DNA of 54,056 nucleotides from the NCBI GenBank assembly GCA_003576535.1, contig QXCQ01000150.1:1-54056 (forward strand), read 5' to 3'. The first letter of the stretch is position 1. Every line of letters starts with the position of its first letter. Below the pieces are notes generated by a model that saw nothing but the letters and a program-made list of their open reading frames with translations, was not told the DNA's origin and did no database searches. The stretch comes from Nakamurella silvestris (GTDB taxonomy: Bacteria; Actinomycetota; Actinomycetes; Mycobacteriales; Nakamurellaceae). Shown in pieces: positions 44,414-52,612 of this stretch. The position numbers and the translations under genes are program-made.

Positions 44414-44974
44414 ATGGTGTGGCTGGAACTGGGCTCGACCCCTGCCGTGGTCCGGGCGAACGGCGGCGCGGAGGCCCTCGCCTGCCATACCGACTTCGCG
44501 GACTTCATCGAGATGAACCTGAAGGAATTCAGCAGATATGCGCACGCCCTGGCCGCCAACCAGGATGACGCCCAGGACATTCTCTCGGAGAGCCTCATCA
44601 AGGCTTTTATGGCCTGGCCACGAATTTCCGCCATGGACCATCCGATCGGCTACATCCGTAAGATCATCGTGAACACCGTCATCTCCGACGGCCGCAAATG
44701 GTACAACCAGAACATCGCCCCCTACCTGACCGATCAGGTCCCCGACACTCCGACCATCGACCACTACTGGCGGGTCCACCAACTCGACGAACTCAACCAC
44801 CTGCTGACCGTGCTGCCGAAGCGCCAGGCCGCGATGATCGTGATGAGGTACTACCTCAACCTCAGCGACACCGAGATCAGTGACCGGCTTCGATGCTCGG
44901 CCGTCACCGTGCGGTCCACCATTTCACGGGCGCTCACCGTTGTCCGCAACAACCGGGACCGCTTCAACTGCTGA
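44414..44974 (+). CDS. ECF sigma factor, SigE-family, paralogue 2
   Basis: 186 aa from ATG 44414 (GGACGGAG upstream). Region 2: DFADFIEMNLKEFSRYAHAL, then DDAQDILSESLIKAFMAWPRI; region 4: RQAAMIVMRYYLNLSDTEIS, then CSAVTVRSTISRALTVVR. It lacks the Pro-rich N-terminal lead of paralogue 1. No anti-sigma gene is adjacent. Of the three paralogues only this one has the CAACAA-N15-CGTT element upstream, making it the best SigE-family candidate for recognising, or amplifying, the shared promoter set. Confidence 0.92.
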   Translation: MVWLELGSTPAVVRANGGAEALACHTDFADFIEMNLKEFSRYAHALAANQDDAQDILSESLIKAFMAWPRISAMDHPIGYIRKIIVNTVISDGRKWYNQNIAPYLTDQVPDTPTIDHYWRVHQLDELNHLLTVLPKRQAAMIVMRYYLNLSDTEISDRLRCSAVTVRSTISRALTVVRNNRDRFNC

Positions 44975-44990
44975 GATCCCGTCCCACCCG

Positions 44991-45212
44991 TCAACGGCTG
45001 CGGCAGCCGGCCCCTGGGCGCGGTCCACGCCTTGGCATGAGATCCGAGGAACCTCGGCGAGTGCGACGTGTCTTGGTTCGTTCGACCAGGTCCCCGGAGG
45101 CGCGGACGACTGGCGTGTCAGCGAACAGGGCCAGCAGCCGACGCACCGACAGCAGGTCGGGCACATCCTCGGCAGCGGCTCGAAGTGCGGCCCTCAGTTC
45201 CGACTCGTCCAT
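44991..45212 (-). CDS. possible small protein or remnant, 73 aa
   Basis: From ATG 45212 (GAGGAG about 11 nt upstream; GTG 45221 is closer). The first 45 codons have the G/C-ending bias of real genes and encode an amphipathic helical stretch (ESELRAALRAAAEDVPDL); the tail becomes Arg-rich and irregular, like a frame-shifted or eroded end. No family recognised. It lies between two divergently placed sigma paralogues (stop at 44974, stop at 45438). The surrounding 463 bp otherwise contain only the 70-bp palindrome at 45359. Confidence 0.3.
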   Translation of the reverse strand: MDESELRAALRAAAEDVPDLLSVRRLLALFADTPVVRASGDLVERTKTRRTRRGSSDLMPRRGPRPGAGCRSR

Positions 45213-45358
45213 GACGACCACATCTCTCCTCAGCAGTGCCGCAGTCGGGTCCGGCCTCCCTCAGCCCCCCACGGGTCTGGACACGATCTCGCGCCCACTG
45301 GATAAGACGGTTGTCACAGACCCCTCGTTGAGTCCGCACCGCCGCTGATCTGCGCCGA

Positions 45359-45428
45359 GTTCCCGCGCACCGGGTACGGATGGGCGCACTCTGCAGGGTG
45401 CGCCGATCCAGGTACGGTGCGCGGGAAC
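45359..45428. repeat. 70-bp intergenic palindrome, family A copy 4 (hybrid centre)
   Basis: Starts GTTCCCGCGCACCG and ends CGGTGCGCGGGAAC, 70 bp. Its interior differs from copies 1-3: GGCGCAC/GTGCGCC flank a central CTGCAG at 45391-45396, exactly on the dyad axis. A CTGCAG centre is also the mark of the 66-bp family at 51758 and 53547. It lies 9 bp beyond the stop of the sigma gene at 45438. Confidence 0.85.
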
Positions 45429-45437
45429 CAGTGGGCC

Positions 45438-46058
45438 CTAGGCCCCTTGGCAGATCTCGGAGGGTCCGAACTGCGCCCGGAACAGCTCCCGGGCCCGGGC
45501 GCTGACGCCCGATGGTTCGGGCTCCTCAGGGGACTCCTGAATGATGATCCGCAGGCTGCCGAGGGCTCGAGAGATGGTCGCGCGCACCGTGACCTGGGAG
45601 CAACGGAGCTGTGAGGCGATCTCCTGGTCCGACAGGTCGAGGTAGTAGCGCATGACGATCATCGAACGCTGTCGATGGGTGAGGGTGAGCAACAGCTGCT
45701 GCAGCTCGTCCAGACGGTCGACCTGACCGGTGGCGTCCCCCGCCGTGCTCTCCGGAACCATGCCTGTCACCGTGAGGGTGATGTGCCGGTGAGACCACCG
45801 GCGTTTGCTTGAAATGACGGTGTTCGCCAGGATCCTGCGGACATAGGCGAGGGGATATTCCATCCGGACGATTCTCGGCCAGGCATTCTGAACCTTGACC
45901 AGCGTATCGGCCAGGACGTCGTGGGCGTCCTCCCGATTGCCGGCAAGCATTCGGGCATATCGGGCCAGTCCCGGAAGGTGCTCGGTCAGGAATTGCTCGT
46001 ACAGCGCCTCACAGGAGGCACTATCGGGAGGCGGGTCGTCTTTCATCACAAACACCAT
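45438..46058 (-). CDS. ECF sigma factor, SigE-family, paralogue 3
   Basis: 206 aa from ATG 46058 (ATG 46046 is an alternative; neither has a strong ribosome site). Region 2: LYEQFLTEHLPGLARYARML, then REDAHDVLADTLVKVQNAWPRI and LAYVRRILANTVISSKRRW; region 4: RQRSMIVMRYYLDLSDQEIA, then CSQVTVRATISRALGSLR. A 30-residue C-terminal extension is present that the other two lack. Closest by eye to paralogue 1 (34219), and the two share the 26-nt upstream element. On the minus strand, while paralogues 1 and 2 are on the plus strand. No anti-sigma partner. Confidence 0.92.
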   Translation of the reverse strand: MVFVMKDDPPPDSASCEALYEQFLTEHLPGLARYARMLAGNREDAHDVLADTLVKVQNAWPRIVRMEYPLAYVRRILANTVISSKRRWSHRHITLTVTGMVPESTAGDATGQVDRLDELQQLLLTLTHRQRSMIVMRYYLDLSDQEIASQLRCSQVTVRATISRALGSLRIIIQESPEEPEPSGVSARARELFRAQFGPSEICQGA

Positions 46059-46185
46059 CCGTTATCGATCTCAGGGCGGTACACGATGTGTCCCCGCAGG
46101 ATGTCGACCTGCAGAGGAGCGGACCCACCCGTCCGCACAACAGTTGGTAGCGCTGGTATCTCATAACCCTAGGTGTTTGTTAACG

Positions 46186-46211
46186 TCTAGACAATAACTT
46201 CAAAGAGTGAA
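46186..46211 (-). promoter_or_regulatory. 26-nt element shared by two sigma-factor genes, copy 2
   Basis: On the minus strand it starts TTCACTCTTTG and ends GTTATTGTCTAGA, 24 of 26 bases identical to 34054-34079, and ends 128 nt before the paralogue 3 start. Apart from this the 251-bp gap 46059-46309 shows only a terminator-like hairpin. Confidence 0.65.
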
Positions 46212-46254
46212 CCCTTCCCACGATGGGCTTACGGCGTTCGGGCTCCCAGCGACA

Positions 46255-46292
46255 GCGACCGCCCACACCCTCGGAAGGGAGTGGGCGGTCGC
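46255..46292 (-). terminator. hairpin after the nuclease/nucleotidase gene
   Basis: GCGACCGCCCAC (46255-46266) pairs perfectly with GTGGGCGGTCGC (46281-46292), 14-nt loop, starting 18 bp beyond the stop of the minus-strand gene. No clear T-run follows, so efficiency is uncertain. Confidence 0.6.
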
Positions 46293-46309
46293 GGTGCAGC
46301 CGGTGTGTG

Positions 46310-49300
46310 CTACAGCTGATCGAACCGGAACAGGAAGGCCGCAAGGGCTTGTCGCTCCGCCGGGTCGATCGGGTGGAACTTGCCGTCCGGATATCCCGTG
46401 GTGACCTGATTGGTCGCCGCCCAGCTGATCGCGGTGCAGAACGGGTCGGACTTGGGGACGTCCGGGAAGGGCCCGGCACCGGCGCACGGGCCGGCGTTCC
46501 CACCGCCGAGGCGGAACAGGAAGGTGACGATCTGATTCCGCTGCAGGGTCTCGGCCGGGTGGAAGGTGTTGACCCCGTTCACCGTGTACCCCGTGGTCAG
46601 ACCCGTGTCGTACATCCACTTGATCTCACCGCAGAATTCGTTGGCCACGGGAATGTCGGCGGCCGGTTTCACCACACAGGCCGGTGCATCCGCCCCGTTG
46701 TGGGTGTAACGGTAGAGCCATGCCGCAGTCGCCTGACGGGTGATCCCCTGGGTCGGGTTGAAGATCGTTCCAGCCGCGTCGTACCCGGTGGTGATCCGCT
46801 GCGTCGCCACCCACTGGACGTCCTCGAAGAACACTCCGCCGGTGACATCGTTGAAGGTGACCCGGATCTGGGTCGCCGGGGACTGGGAGGCGACCGTGGT
46901 GCCGTTGCCGCTGTACAGGGCGGTGAGGACATGGTCCCCCGCCGTCAGCGCGGTGGTCAACGGAATCACCCCCGTGCCTGCTGCGTTCACCGAGCCGGAT
47001 CCCACCACCGCACCGCCCCCGTTCTTGACGGTGACAGTGCCTGCGGCCGAGGCGGACTGGCTGGTGACCTGCACCGTCACGGAGGTGATGGCCGGAGAGA
47101 CCTTCACCTGCCCGGCCGGGGCGATGATCGCCGTGGTCGAGGTCTTCTTGGGTGCGGTGGCGACGAAGGGAACTGTTGTCACCGTGCCGCTGGGTGTTGC
47201 GGTCAGCTTCAGCAGTTGCGGACCGACAAGCCCGGTCGGAACGGTGATGTCGATATTCGCCGTACCCGCCGTCACCGCCGCGGATCCGACGTTCACGTTG
47301 CCGATCTTCGCAGCGAGAGTCGTGTTCTCGGGAGCGCCCCGCGAGGTGAGGTTGACTCCGCTCACGGTGATCTGGTGCAGGCTGCCTGCCACCCAGGCCG
47401 GGTTCGGATCCGTTCCGGTGATCCTGACGGCGTGCTTGCCGAAGCTGGGGCTGGTCGGATCGTGGGTGCCCAGATAGGTGATCCAGGCATCGCGGTCGAT
47501 CAGACCCGAATCGTGGGCGTTGCTGCCGAAAGCCATCTCCCGGAAGTTGTCCCCGCCCGCCGTGAGGAAGGACAGCGTTCCGGCGCGGAACTGATCGCCC
47601 GGTTGGACGATGTTCCCGTTGATGGTCATGGAGGTGATCCGGTCACCTTCCGGTCGGGTGTCGTCGAAGGTGTAGGTGAAGTTCGACGACAGACCCAGTT
47701 GCAGGTAGGGGCGGGTGGGCACCTGGTTGTTCGCATCGCGCTGCCATTGCTGCTCCAGGATCTTCTTCAGCTGCGCACCGGTGTAGGTGGTGGTCCAGAG
47801 GTTGTTGACGAAGGGCAGAATCGCATTGGCCTGGGAGTAGGAGATCTGGCCGTCCGTGAGGCCGGCGACCGCCGACCCACCGAACTCCGCCTGGGTGTCG
47901 AACAGGTCCGCCCGCAACCCGCCCGGGTTCATGATCCCGATCTGCGCCCCACCGGTGTTTGCGGGTGCCAAGGCGTCCAGCAAGGCGTCGGCCACCTTGT
48001 TCCCGAGGGCGGACTCAGCCGCACGGTCGTCCCGCGTGCCACCGGCGTAGACCCCGTTGACGTAGCCGCCACCGGAGTAGGCGGTGGTGATGTCCGAGGT
48101 GACGTCGCCCTTCTTCTGGTTGCCGATGACGGCGGCCGAGGCGAGGGCCGCATCCACCGTGTCCTTGACCGGTTGCAGCTGGGGGAACTGGGTGATGATC
48201 TGGGCGTCGGTGAGCGGCACCGCCGGCGGTGCGGAGGTCGTGGTGGCGATGACGATGTTGTTCTTCATCGTGTAGCCGGTGACCTTCTTGGTCGCCGTGT
48301 CCACCGTCAGCACCACCTGGCCGATGTTGTCCCCGTACTGCCCGGTCTGCAGGACCGGTCGTGTCGTGCCCGGTTGGCCTGGCACCGGGGCGTCGTAGGC
48401 GTACTTCTGATGGGTGTGACCGTTCAGGATGACGTCGACGTTCGAATTCACCCCGTTGACGATCTTGGCGAAGACAGCCGACTTGGCCACCTGATCTGCC
48501 AGGGTCTGGGTTCCGTCCGGTGCCCCCTCGTGGAAGGTGGCGATGATGACATCGGCCTCCCCGTTGGCGTCGTTGCCGTCGGAGAGCTGGTCGGCCACCC
48601 GGTTGATCGCGTCGACCGGATCACCGAAGTCCAGATCGGCCACTCCGGCCGGGGAGACCAGGGTGGGTGTCTCCTGGGTGACGGCCCCGGTGACACCGAC
48701 CTTGATCCCGTTGACGGTGAAGACGGTGAACTCGGGGAGCACCGGCGTGCTGGTTCCCTTGGCGTAGACGTTGGCCCCCAGGTAGTCCCATTGGGCGTTG
48801 TGGGCGTTCGCCGGACCGATGATCCGGTCCCTCAGATCGGACCAGCCCTTGTCGAACTCGTGGTTGCCCACGGCCGAGGTGTCAAGGCCCATCTCGTTCA
48901 TCACGTCGATGGTCGGCTGGTCGTCGGCCACCGCGGAGGCGAACAGCGAGGCCGACACCAGGTCGCCGGCACCGACGAAGAGGGTGGAGGCCGCCCCTGC
49001 GGCCTGCCGCAGGGATTCCACCGTCGCCGCCCAGTTCAAGGTGTTGGCATCGATCCGTCCGTGGAAGTCGTTGGTCGACAGGATGTTGATGTCCACACTC
49101 GACGGCTGCTTCTCACCTGCCTTGATCCCGACAACGGCGGGGTCGTGATCGCTGGAGCGGAAAGGGGTCGGCTCGTAGAGGTTGATCCCGTGGTAGCCGA
49201 ACCGGTCGTATTCCAGGGCAACGGATTCGGCCGAGTTGATGTTCCAGATGTCGGACCCGGTGATCCTTGTCGCGGCGGAGGCATTGGCGATGACGTGGTC

Positions 49301-51619
49301 GAGGGAGCCGTTGAGGCCGCCGAAGTTGTAGGAGTGCTTGGTGTTCCCGTTCAGTCCCGAGTTCGCGTCGACGTACCCTTGCGAGTACAGGACCTGCAGC
49401 GGGTCCTCCTGGGAGTAGGAGTTGAAGTCCCCGACCAGGAACACGTCCTGGACCGGTGTGTTCACGTGGGCGGCCAGGGCGGTGGGGATCCAGGTGGTCA
49501 GGGCATTCGCCTGGGCCACCCGGGAGGCGTTGGAGGCACCCTGCCCGTCCCCGGAGTCGGCGTCACCGGGCAGCGGCCCGGCCGAGCCCTTGGACTTGAA
49601 GTGGTTGACCACGAACAGGAACGGCTTGCCCCCGCCGGTCGGCAGGAACTCCTGGGCGATCGGCTCACGCGCGTTCGCGAAGGCCTCGTTCCCCGAGCTC
49701 TGATCACCCAGGGCCTGGGACGGGTCCACCGGGGTCACCGCGTCGATCTGGTAGATGATCGCGTTGTTGATCACGTCCATCTCGTTCAGCGGCGGAAGCT
49801 GGGTGGACGAGGGGATGAAGGCCCACTTCGTGCTGCCCGCAGCCGCGTTCAGCGCCCCGACCAGGATCGAGACCGCCTCGTCGGGAGTGCCCGAGACCAC
49901 GGCCGAGTTCTCGATCTCCATCAGCCCGACGACATCGGCGTCCAGCTTGTTGATGGCGGCGACGATCTTGTCCTTCTGCCGGACGAGATCGGCCGGGTCC
50001 CAGGCCCCACGTGGGCCGGAACCGGGGCATTCCTTGACATTGGTCCGTTCGTCACCGGCGGCCCCGTCCGGGTAGCCGGTGCATCCGGCGGTGGCCGAGC
50101 CCAGGGTGGTGAAGTAGTTGAGCACGTTGAAGGAGGCCAGGGTCAGGTCGGCATTGCCCAGGCCGACCGGGCCGTCCGGACGTTGGGAGGTGAAGGTGAG
50201 CCAACTGTCGTCCGTGGTGCTGTCGAAGGGGCTGGTGGGCTGGAACTTCCAGGCGGCGTTGCGGGAATCGACGATCACCGGCTGCAGCAGGGAAGCCGTG
50301 GCACCGATCCGCAGCGGGTGGTCCAGCGACAGATGCGGTGGGATCAGGGCGCGGTTGGCCCAGATCCCGAAGTTGGTGGAACGGCCGTCGTCGAAGGTGA
50401 TGCCGAGGTCCGCGTTGAGGGAGACGACCGCTGCCGCCGCGGGACCGCCGGCCGGGGCGACGTCCGTCGGCTGGGCCAGGACCTTCGGCCCGAAGGCCAG
50501 ACCGACCTCGCCGAAGGTGTTGGTGCCGAATGTGTCCGTCACGGTGAAGGTCAGCCCGACCGGGTCGAACAACATGGATTCCACCGATTCCCTCGCCGCG
50601 GCGGGCAGGGTGTCGTTGGTGACGGGGGTGGGAGCGGTGAACGGCTCGTTCAGCGGCAGGATGCTCGCGGGTGTGGCGTTCAGCTCGGTGAGGGTGTTCG
50701 GTGCACTGCCGAACTCGGAGACGTCACCGACGACCGAGACGTACTGGCCGATGGTCACGGCCGGGGCGGCACCGACGAAGACGAAGAGCCCGTTGGAGGC
50801 CAGATCGGTGGCGTAGTCCCGGGCCCCGCCGGTGCCGGGGGTCTGGATGACGAACCCGTTGAAGCCACCGGTGCCGTAGACAGCCGTCACCACGCCCTTG
50901 GTGCTGACGGTCGCGCCGACCAGCGGCGAGGTCCCGGTGGTGCCCTGGATCTCGGCGATGGTCTTGGCCACCACCGGATCCGGGTCCGGCGTGGCTCCGA
51001 CCGTGGGGGTCGGGGCACCGGCGGTGAAATCGGTACCGTTGACCGCGGTGTTGGTGTGCAGCAGGTCCCGGCTGATGGATTTGGTGGCGGTGGCCGCGGG
51101 GGCGACCGTCCCGGCGAAGGCCGCGCCGGTGCCGACCAGGTCAAGCACGTTCGGATCGCTCTGGCACGCGGCGGTCTGACAGGTGAGGGTGGTGGTGCCC
51201 TGGACCAGGGCGACGTTGCCACCGGCGGTGGCCAGGTTCGGCGCGGAGGCCGCCTGGTTCGAGCCTGGCAGGGGCAGGCCGTTCGCACCTCCGGAGGCCA
51301 GTTGGACCAGGAAGGTGTCCCCCGCCTTGATCGTGCCGACCAGGGCGAGGTTTCCGCTCCAGCTGGTGCCGGCGGCCGAGGCGTACTGCAAGGACTTGCC
51401 GGTCAGGACGACATCGGTGACACCCTTGTTGAACAGCTCGACGAAATCGTTGGTCAGAGCGGCCCCGGCGTTGCCGCCGGCCCCGTAGACCTCGTTGATC
51501 ACCACCTGGGCGTTCGGATCCACTGCCGCCTCGGCGGCACCGGGAAGGACGACCAGCATCCCCGCCGTGATCGCCACCGCGGAGGTCGCCCCCAGAACTC
51601 TGCTGCGCCACATCTTCAC
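46310..51619 (-). CDS. giant secreted endonuclease / 5'-nucleotidase fusion with SLH-like C-terminus
   Basis: 1769 aa from GTG 51619, with GAGGAG 5 nt upstream (ATG 51613 is two codons in). Order: signal peptide (1-31, ending GAAEA), lamin-tail domain (about 35-140), OB-fold-like region, ExeM/NucH endonuclease domain (about 490-826: LASFNVLNYF, VVGLMEIEN, LVGDFNSYSQED, SDHDPAVVG), UshA-type metallophosphatase (about 841-1130: NDFHGRI, GNHEFDKGW) and its C-terminal substrate-binding domain (to about 1355), further beta domains, an Ig-like domain (about 1506-1590) and three SLH-like repeats (about 1593-1769). One polypeptide could cut extracellular DNA and strip phosphate from nucleotides. CAAC-N17-CGTC promoter 79 nt upstream. 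Confidence 0.9.
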   Translation of the reverse strand: MKMWRSRVLGATSAVAITAGMLVVLPGAAEAAVDPNAQVVINEVYGAGGNAGAALTNDFVELFNKGVTDVVLTGKSLQYASAAGTSWSGNLALVGTIKAGDTFLVQLASGGANGLPLPGSNQAASAPNLATAGGNVALVQGTTTLTCQTAACQSDPNVLDLVGTGAAFAGTVAPAATATKSISRDLLHTNTAVNGTDFTAGAPTPTVGATPDPDPVVAKTIAEIQGTTGTSPLVGATVSTKGVVTAVYGTGGFNGFVIQTPGTGGARDYATDLASNGLFVFVGAAPAVTIGQYVSVVGDVSEFGSAPNTLTELNATPASILPLNEPFTAPTPVTNDTLPAAARESVESMLFDPVGLTFTVTDTFGTNTFGEVGLAFGPKVLAQPTDVAPAGGPAAAAVVSLNADLGITFDDGRSTNFGIWANRALIPPHLSLDHPLRIGATASLLQPVIVDSRNAAWKFQPTSPFDSTTDDSWLTFTSQRPDGPVGLGNADLTLASFNVLNYFTTLGSATAGCTGYPDGAAGDERTNVKECPGSGPRGAWDPADLVRQKDKIVAAINKLDADVVGLMEIENSAVVSGTPDEAVSILVGALNAAAGSTKWAFIPSSTQLPPLNEMDVINNAIIYQIDAVTPVDPSQALGDQSSGNEAFANAREPIAQEFLPTGGGKPFLFVVNHFKSKGSAGPLPGDADSGDGQGASNASRVAQANALTTWIPTALAAHVNTPVQDVFLVGDFNSYSQEDPLQVLYSQGYVDANSGLNGNTKHSYNFGGLNGSLDHVIANASAATRITGSDIWNINSAESVALEYDRFGYHGINLYEPTPFRSSDHDPAVVGIKAGEKQPSSVDINILSTNDFHGRIDANTLNWAATVESLRQAAGAASTLFVGAGDLVSASLFASAVADDQPTIDVMNEMGLDTSAVGNHEFDKGWSDLRDRIIGPANAHNAQWDYLGANVYAKGTSTPVLPEFTVFTVNGIKVGVTGAVTQETPTLVSPAGVADLDFGDPVDAINRVADQLSDGNDANGEADVIIATFHEGAPDGTQTLADQVAKSAVFAKIVNGVNSNVDVILNGHTHQKYAYDAPVPGQPGTTRPVLQTGQYGDNIGQVVLTVDTATKKVTGYTMKNNIVIATTTSAPPAVPLTDAQIITQFPQLQPVKDTVDAALASAAVIGNQKKGDVTSDITTAYSGGGYVNGVYAGGTRDDRAAESALGNKVADALLDALAPANTGGAQIGIMNPGGLRADLFDTQAEFGGSAVAGLTDGQISYSQANAILPFVNNLWTTTYTGAQLKKILEQQWQRDANNQVPTRPYLQLGLSSNFTYTFDDTRPEGDRITSMTINGNIVQPGDQFRAGTLSFLTAGGDNFREMAFGSNAHDSGLIDRDAWITYLGTHDPTSPSFGKHAVRITGTDPNPAWVAGSLHQITVSGVNLTSRGAPENTTLAAKIGNVNVGSAAVTAGTANIDITVPTGLVGPQLLKLTATPSGTVTTVPFVATAPKKTSTTAIIAPAGQVKVSPAITSVTVQVTSQSASAAGTVTVKNGGGAVVGSGSVNAAGTGVIPLTTALTAGDHVLTALYSGNGTTVASQSPATQIRVTFNDVTGGVFFEDVQWVATQRITTGYDAAGTIFNPTQGITRQATAAWLYRYTHNGADAPACVVKPAADIPVANEFCGEIKWMYDTGLTTGYTVNGVNTFHPAETLQRNQIVTFLFRLGGGNAGPCAGAGPFPDVPKSDPFCTAISWAATNQVTTGYPDGKFHPIDPAERQALAAFLFRFDQL

Positions 51620-51697
51620 GCCATCTCCTCGCTGCTGTGTGTGTTGCCCCGAGCGGCAGGTGCAGCGCACTCCGCGATACCACCGGCCATGGGATGA

Positions 51698-51722
51698 GAC
51701 GCCGCCCGTCGCCGGTCTGTTG
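51698..51722 (-). promoter_or_regulatory. ECF-type promoter of the nuclease/nucleotidase gene
   Basis: Minus strand: CAACAG, 15 nt, CGTCTCATCC, ending 79 nt before GTG 51619. One of the nine shared elements. Confidence 0.68.
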
Positions 51723-51757
51723 AGTCCGTGGAGGGTTGCATGTTGAGACCGAGCCCC

Positions 51758-51823
51758 GACCGCGCTCCGTCCCGACATCCGCGCGCGCTGCAGTGAGCGC
51801 GGACGTCGGGACGGAGCGCGGTC
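51758..51823. repeat. 66-bp intergenic palindrome, family B copy 1
   Basis: GACCGCGCTCCGTCCCGAC ... GTCGGGACGGAGCGCGGTC: the outer 19 bp pair perfectly, then CGCGCGCG opposite TGAGCGCG, around CTGCAG at 51788-51793 on the axis. Unlike the family A copies it lies between two divergent genes, upstream of both. Confidence 0.85.
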
Positions 51824-51872
51824 AGCGCACGATGGGCCAGGTCACCGTCGGTCATGCAAATAACGGAGTACA

Positions 51873-51884
51873 CTCATTAATGAG
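51873..51884. promoter_or_regulatory. perfect palindrome, TetR operator candidate
   Basis: CTCATTAATGAG, a perfect 12-bp palindrome 24 bp before the TetR start; overlapping it to the left is GAGTACACTC (GAGT/ACTC arms). Position just before the start codon fits autorepression of the TetR/dehydrogenase operon. Confidence 0.55.
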
Positions 51885-51907
51885 CACGATCCGAGATGGA
51901 GGCGATG

Positions 51908-52549
51908 ATGACGACCGACAGCGAACCCGGCCGGCGTGAGCGCAACAAGCAGCTCAAGCAGGCCAGGATCTTTCAGGCCGCACGCGAGCTCTTCGACCGT
52001 CGCGGTTACGCGGCAGCAACCACCCAGGAGATCGCCGACCTCGCAGATGTGGCGAGCGGGACCTTGTTCCGTTACGCGACCACCAAGGCCGAACTGCTGC
52101 TGATGGTCTACAACGAGGAATACCGGGCCGCCATCGAGCGCGGCATCCATGCGGCCGCCGATGAGTCGGGAGCGGAGCGTCGCCTCAGGGCGTTGCTCGG
52201 CCCGCTGTTGACGGCCAGTCGCACCAACAGCGAGAACACCGCCGTGTATCAGCGGGAGGTCCTTTTCGGCGATCCCGACGAGCAGTACCGGGCCGCCGGG
52301 TTGGAACTGTCGCGCCAACTGCAGGAGTCCATCGCCGCGATCCTCCTCGACGACGATCCGCGGGTGCCACCGACCACCGGCAGCGAGGTTGCCGCACGGG
52401 CGATCTCGGACATCCTCCACCTGGAGATAGCACGCTCCGGACTCGGCCGGGACAGTTCCGAGGACCTCCTCGGTCTGGTGTTCGCCCAGATCGACCTGGT
52501 CGTCATCGGATTCCGCGCCACCTTGAGCGCCACCTTGAGCGCCACCTGA
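51908..52549 (+). CDS. TetR family regulator
   Basis: 213 aa from ATG 51908 (GGAGG 5 nt upstream; ATG 51905 and 51896 are alternatives). HTH at about 12-58 with TTQEIADLADVASGTLFRYATTKAEL in content. The C-terminal helical domain should bind the inducer. It is followed after 63 bp by a 3-hydroxyacyl-CoA dehydrogenase gene, so an acyl-CoA or related acid is the likely signal. The last residues (ATLSATLSAT) come from a 12-bp sequence repeated twice plus a partial unit, a sign of recent slippage at the stop codon. Confidence 0.9.
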   Translation: MTTDSEPGRRERNKQLKQARIFQAARELFDRRGYAAATTQEIADLADVASGTLFRYATTKAELLLMVYNEEYRAAIERGIHAAADESGAERRLRALLGPLLTASRTNSENTAVYQREVLFGDPDEQYRAAGLELSRQLQESIAAILLDDDPRVPPTTGSEVAARAISDILHLEIARSGLGRDSSEDLLGLVFAQIDLVVIGFRATLSATLSAT

Positions 52550-52612
52550 CACACCCATCGGCCGGGCGATGACCGTCGCCCGACACCCGACCACAACGAA
52601 CAGGAACACACC

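Noticed and set aside
45359-45428. tRNA or structured small RNA gene
   Set aside because: The fold is one long hairpin without cloverleaf arms or anticodon loop, and its length and termini match the dispersed palindromes.
46130-46160. A tenth CAAC-N17-CGTY promoter before sigma paralogue 3
   Set aside because: On the minus strand CAACTG is followed after 15 nt by GGTC, not CGTY; too weak to count.
46223-51697. An 1824-codon open frame on the plus strand across the nuclease/nucleotidase gene
   Set aside because: It is antisense to a gene with a clear signal peptide, catalytic motifs and ribosome site; its translation is Gly/Arg/His/Val-rich without domains. In high-G+C DNA such shadow frames are expected.
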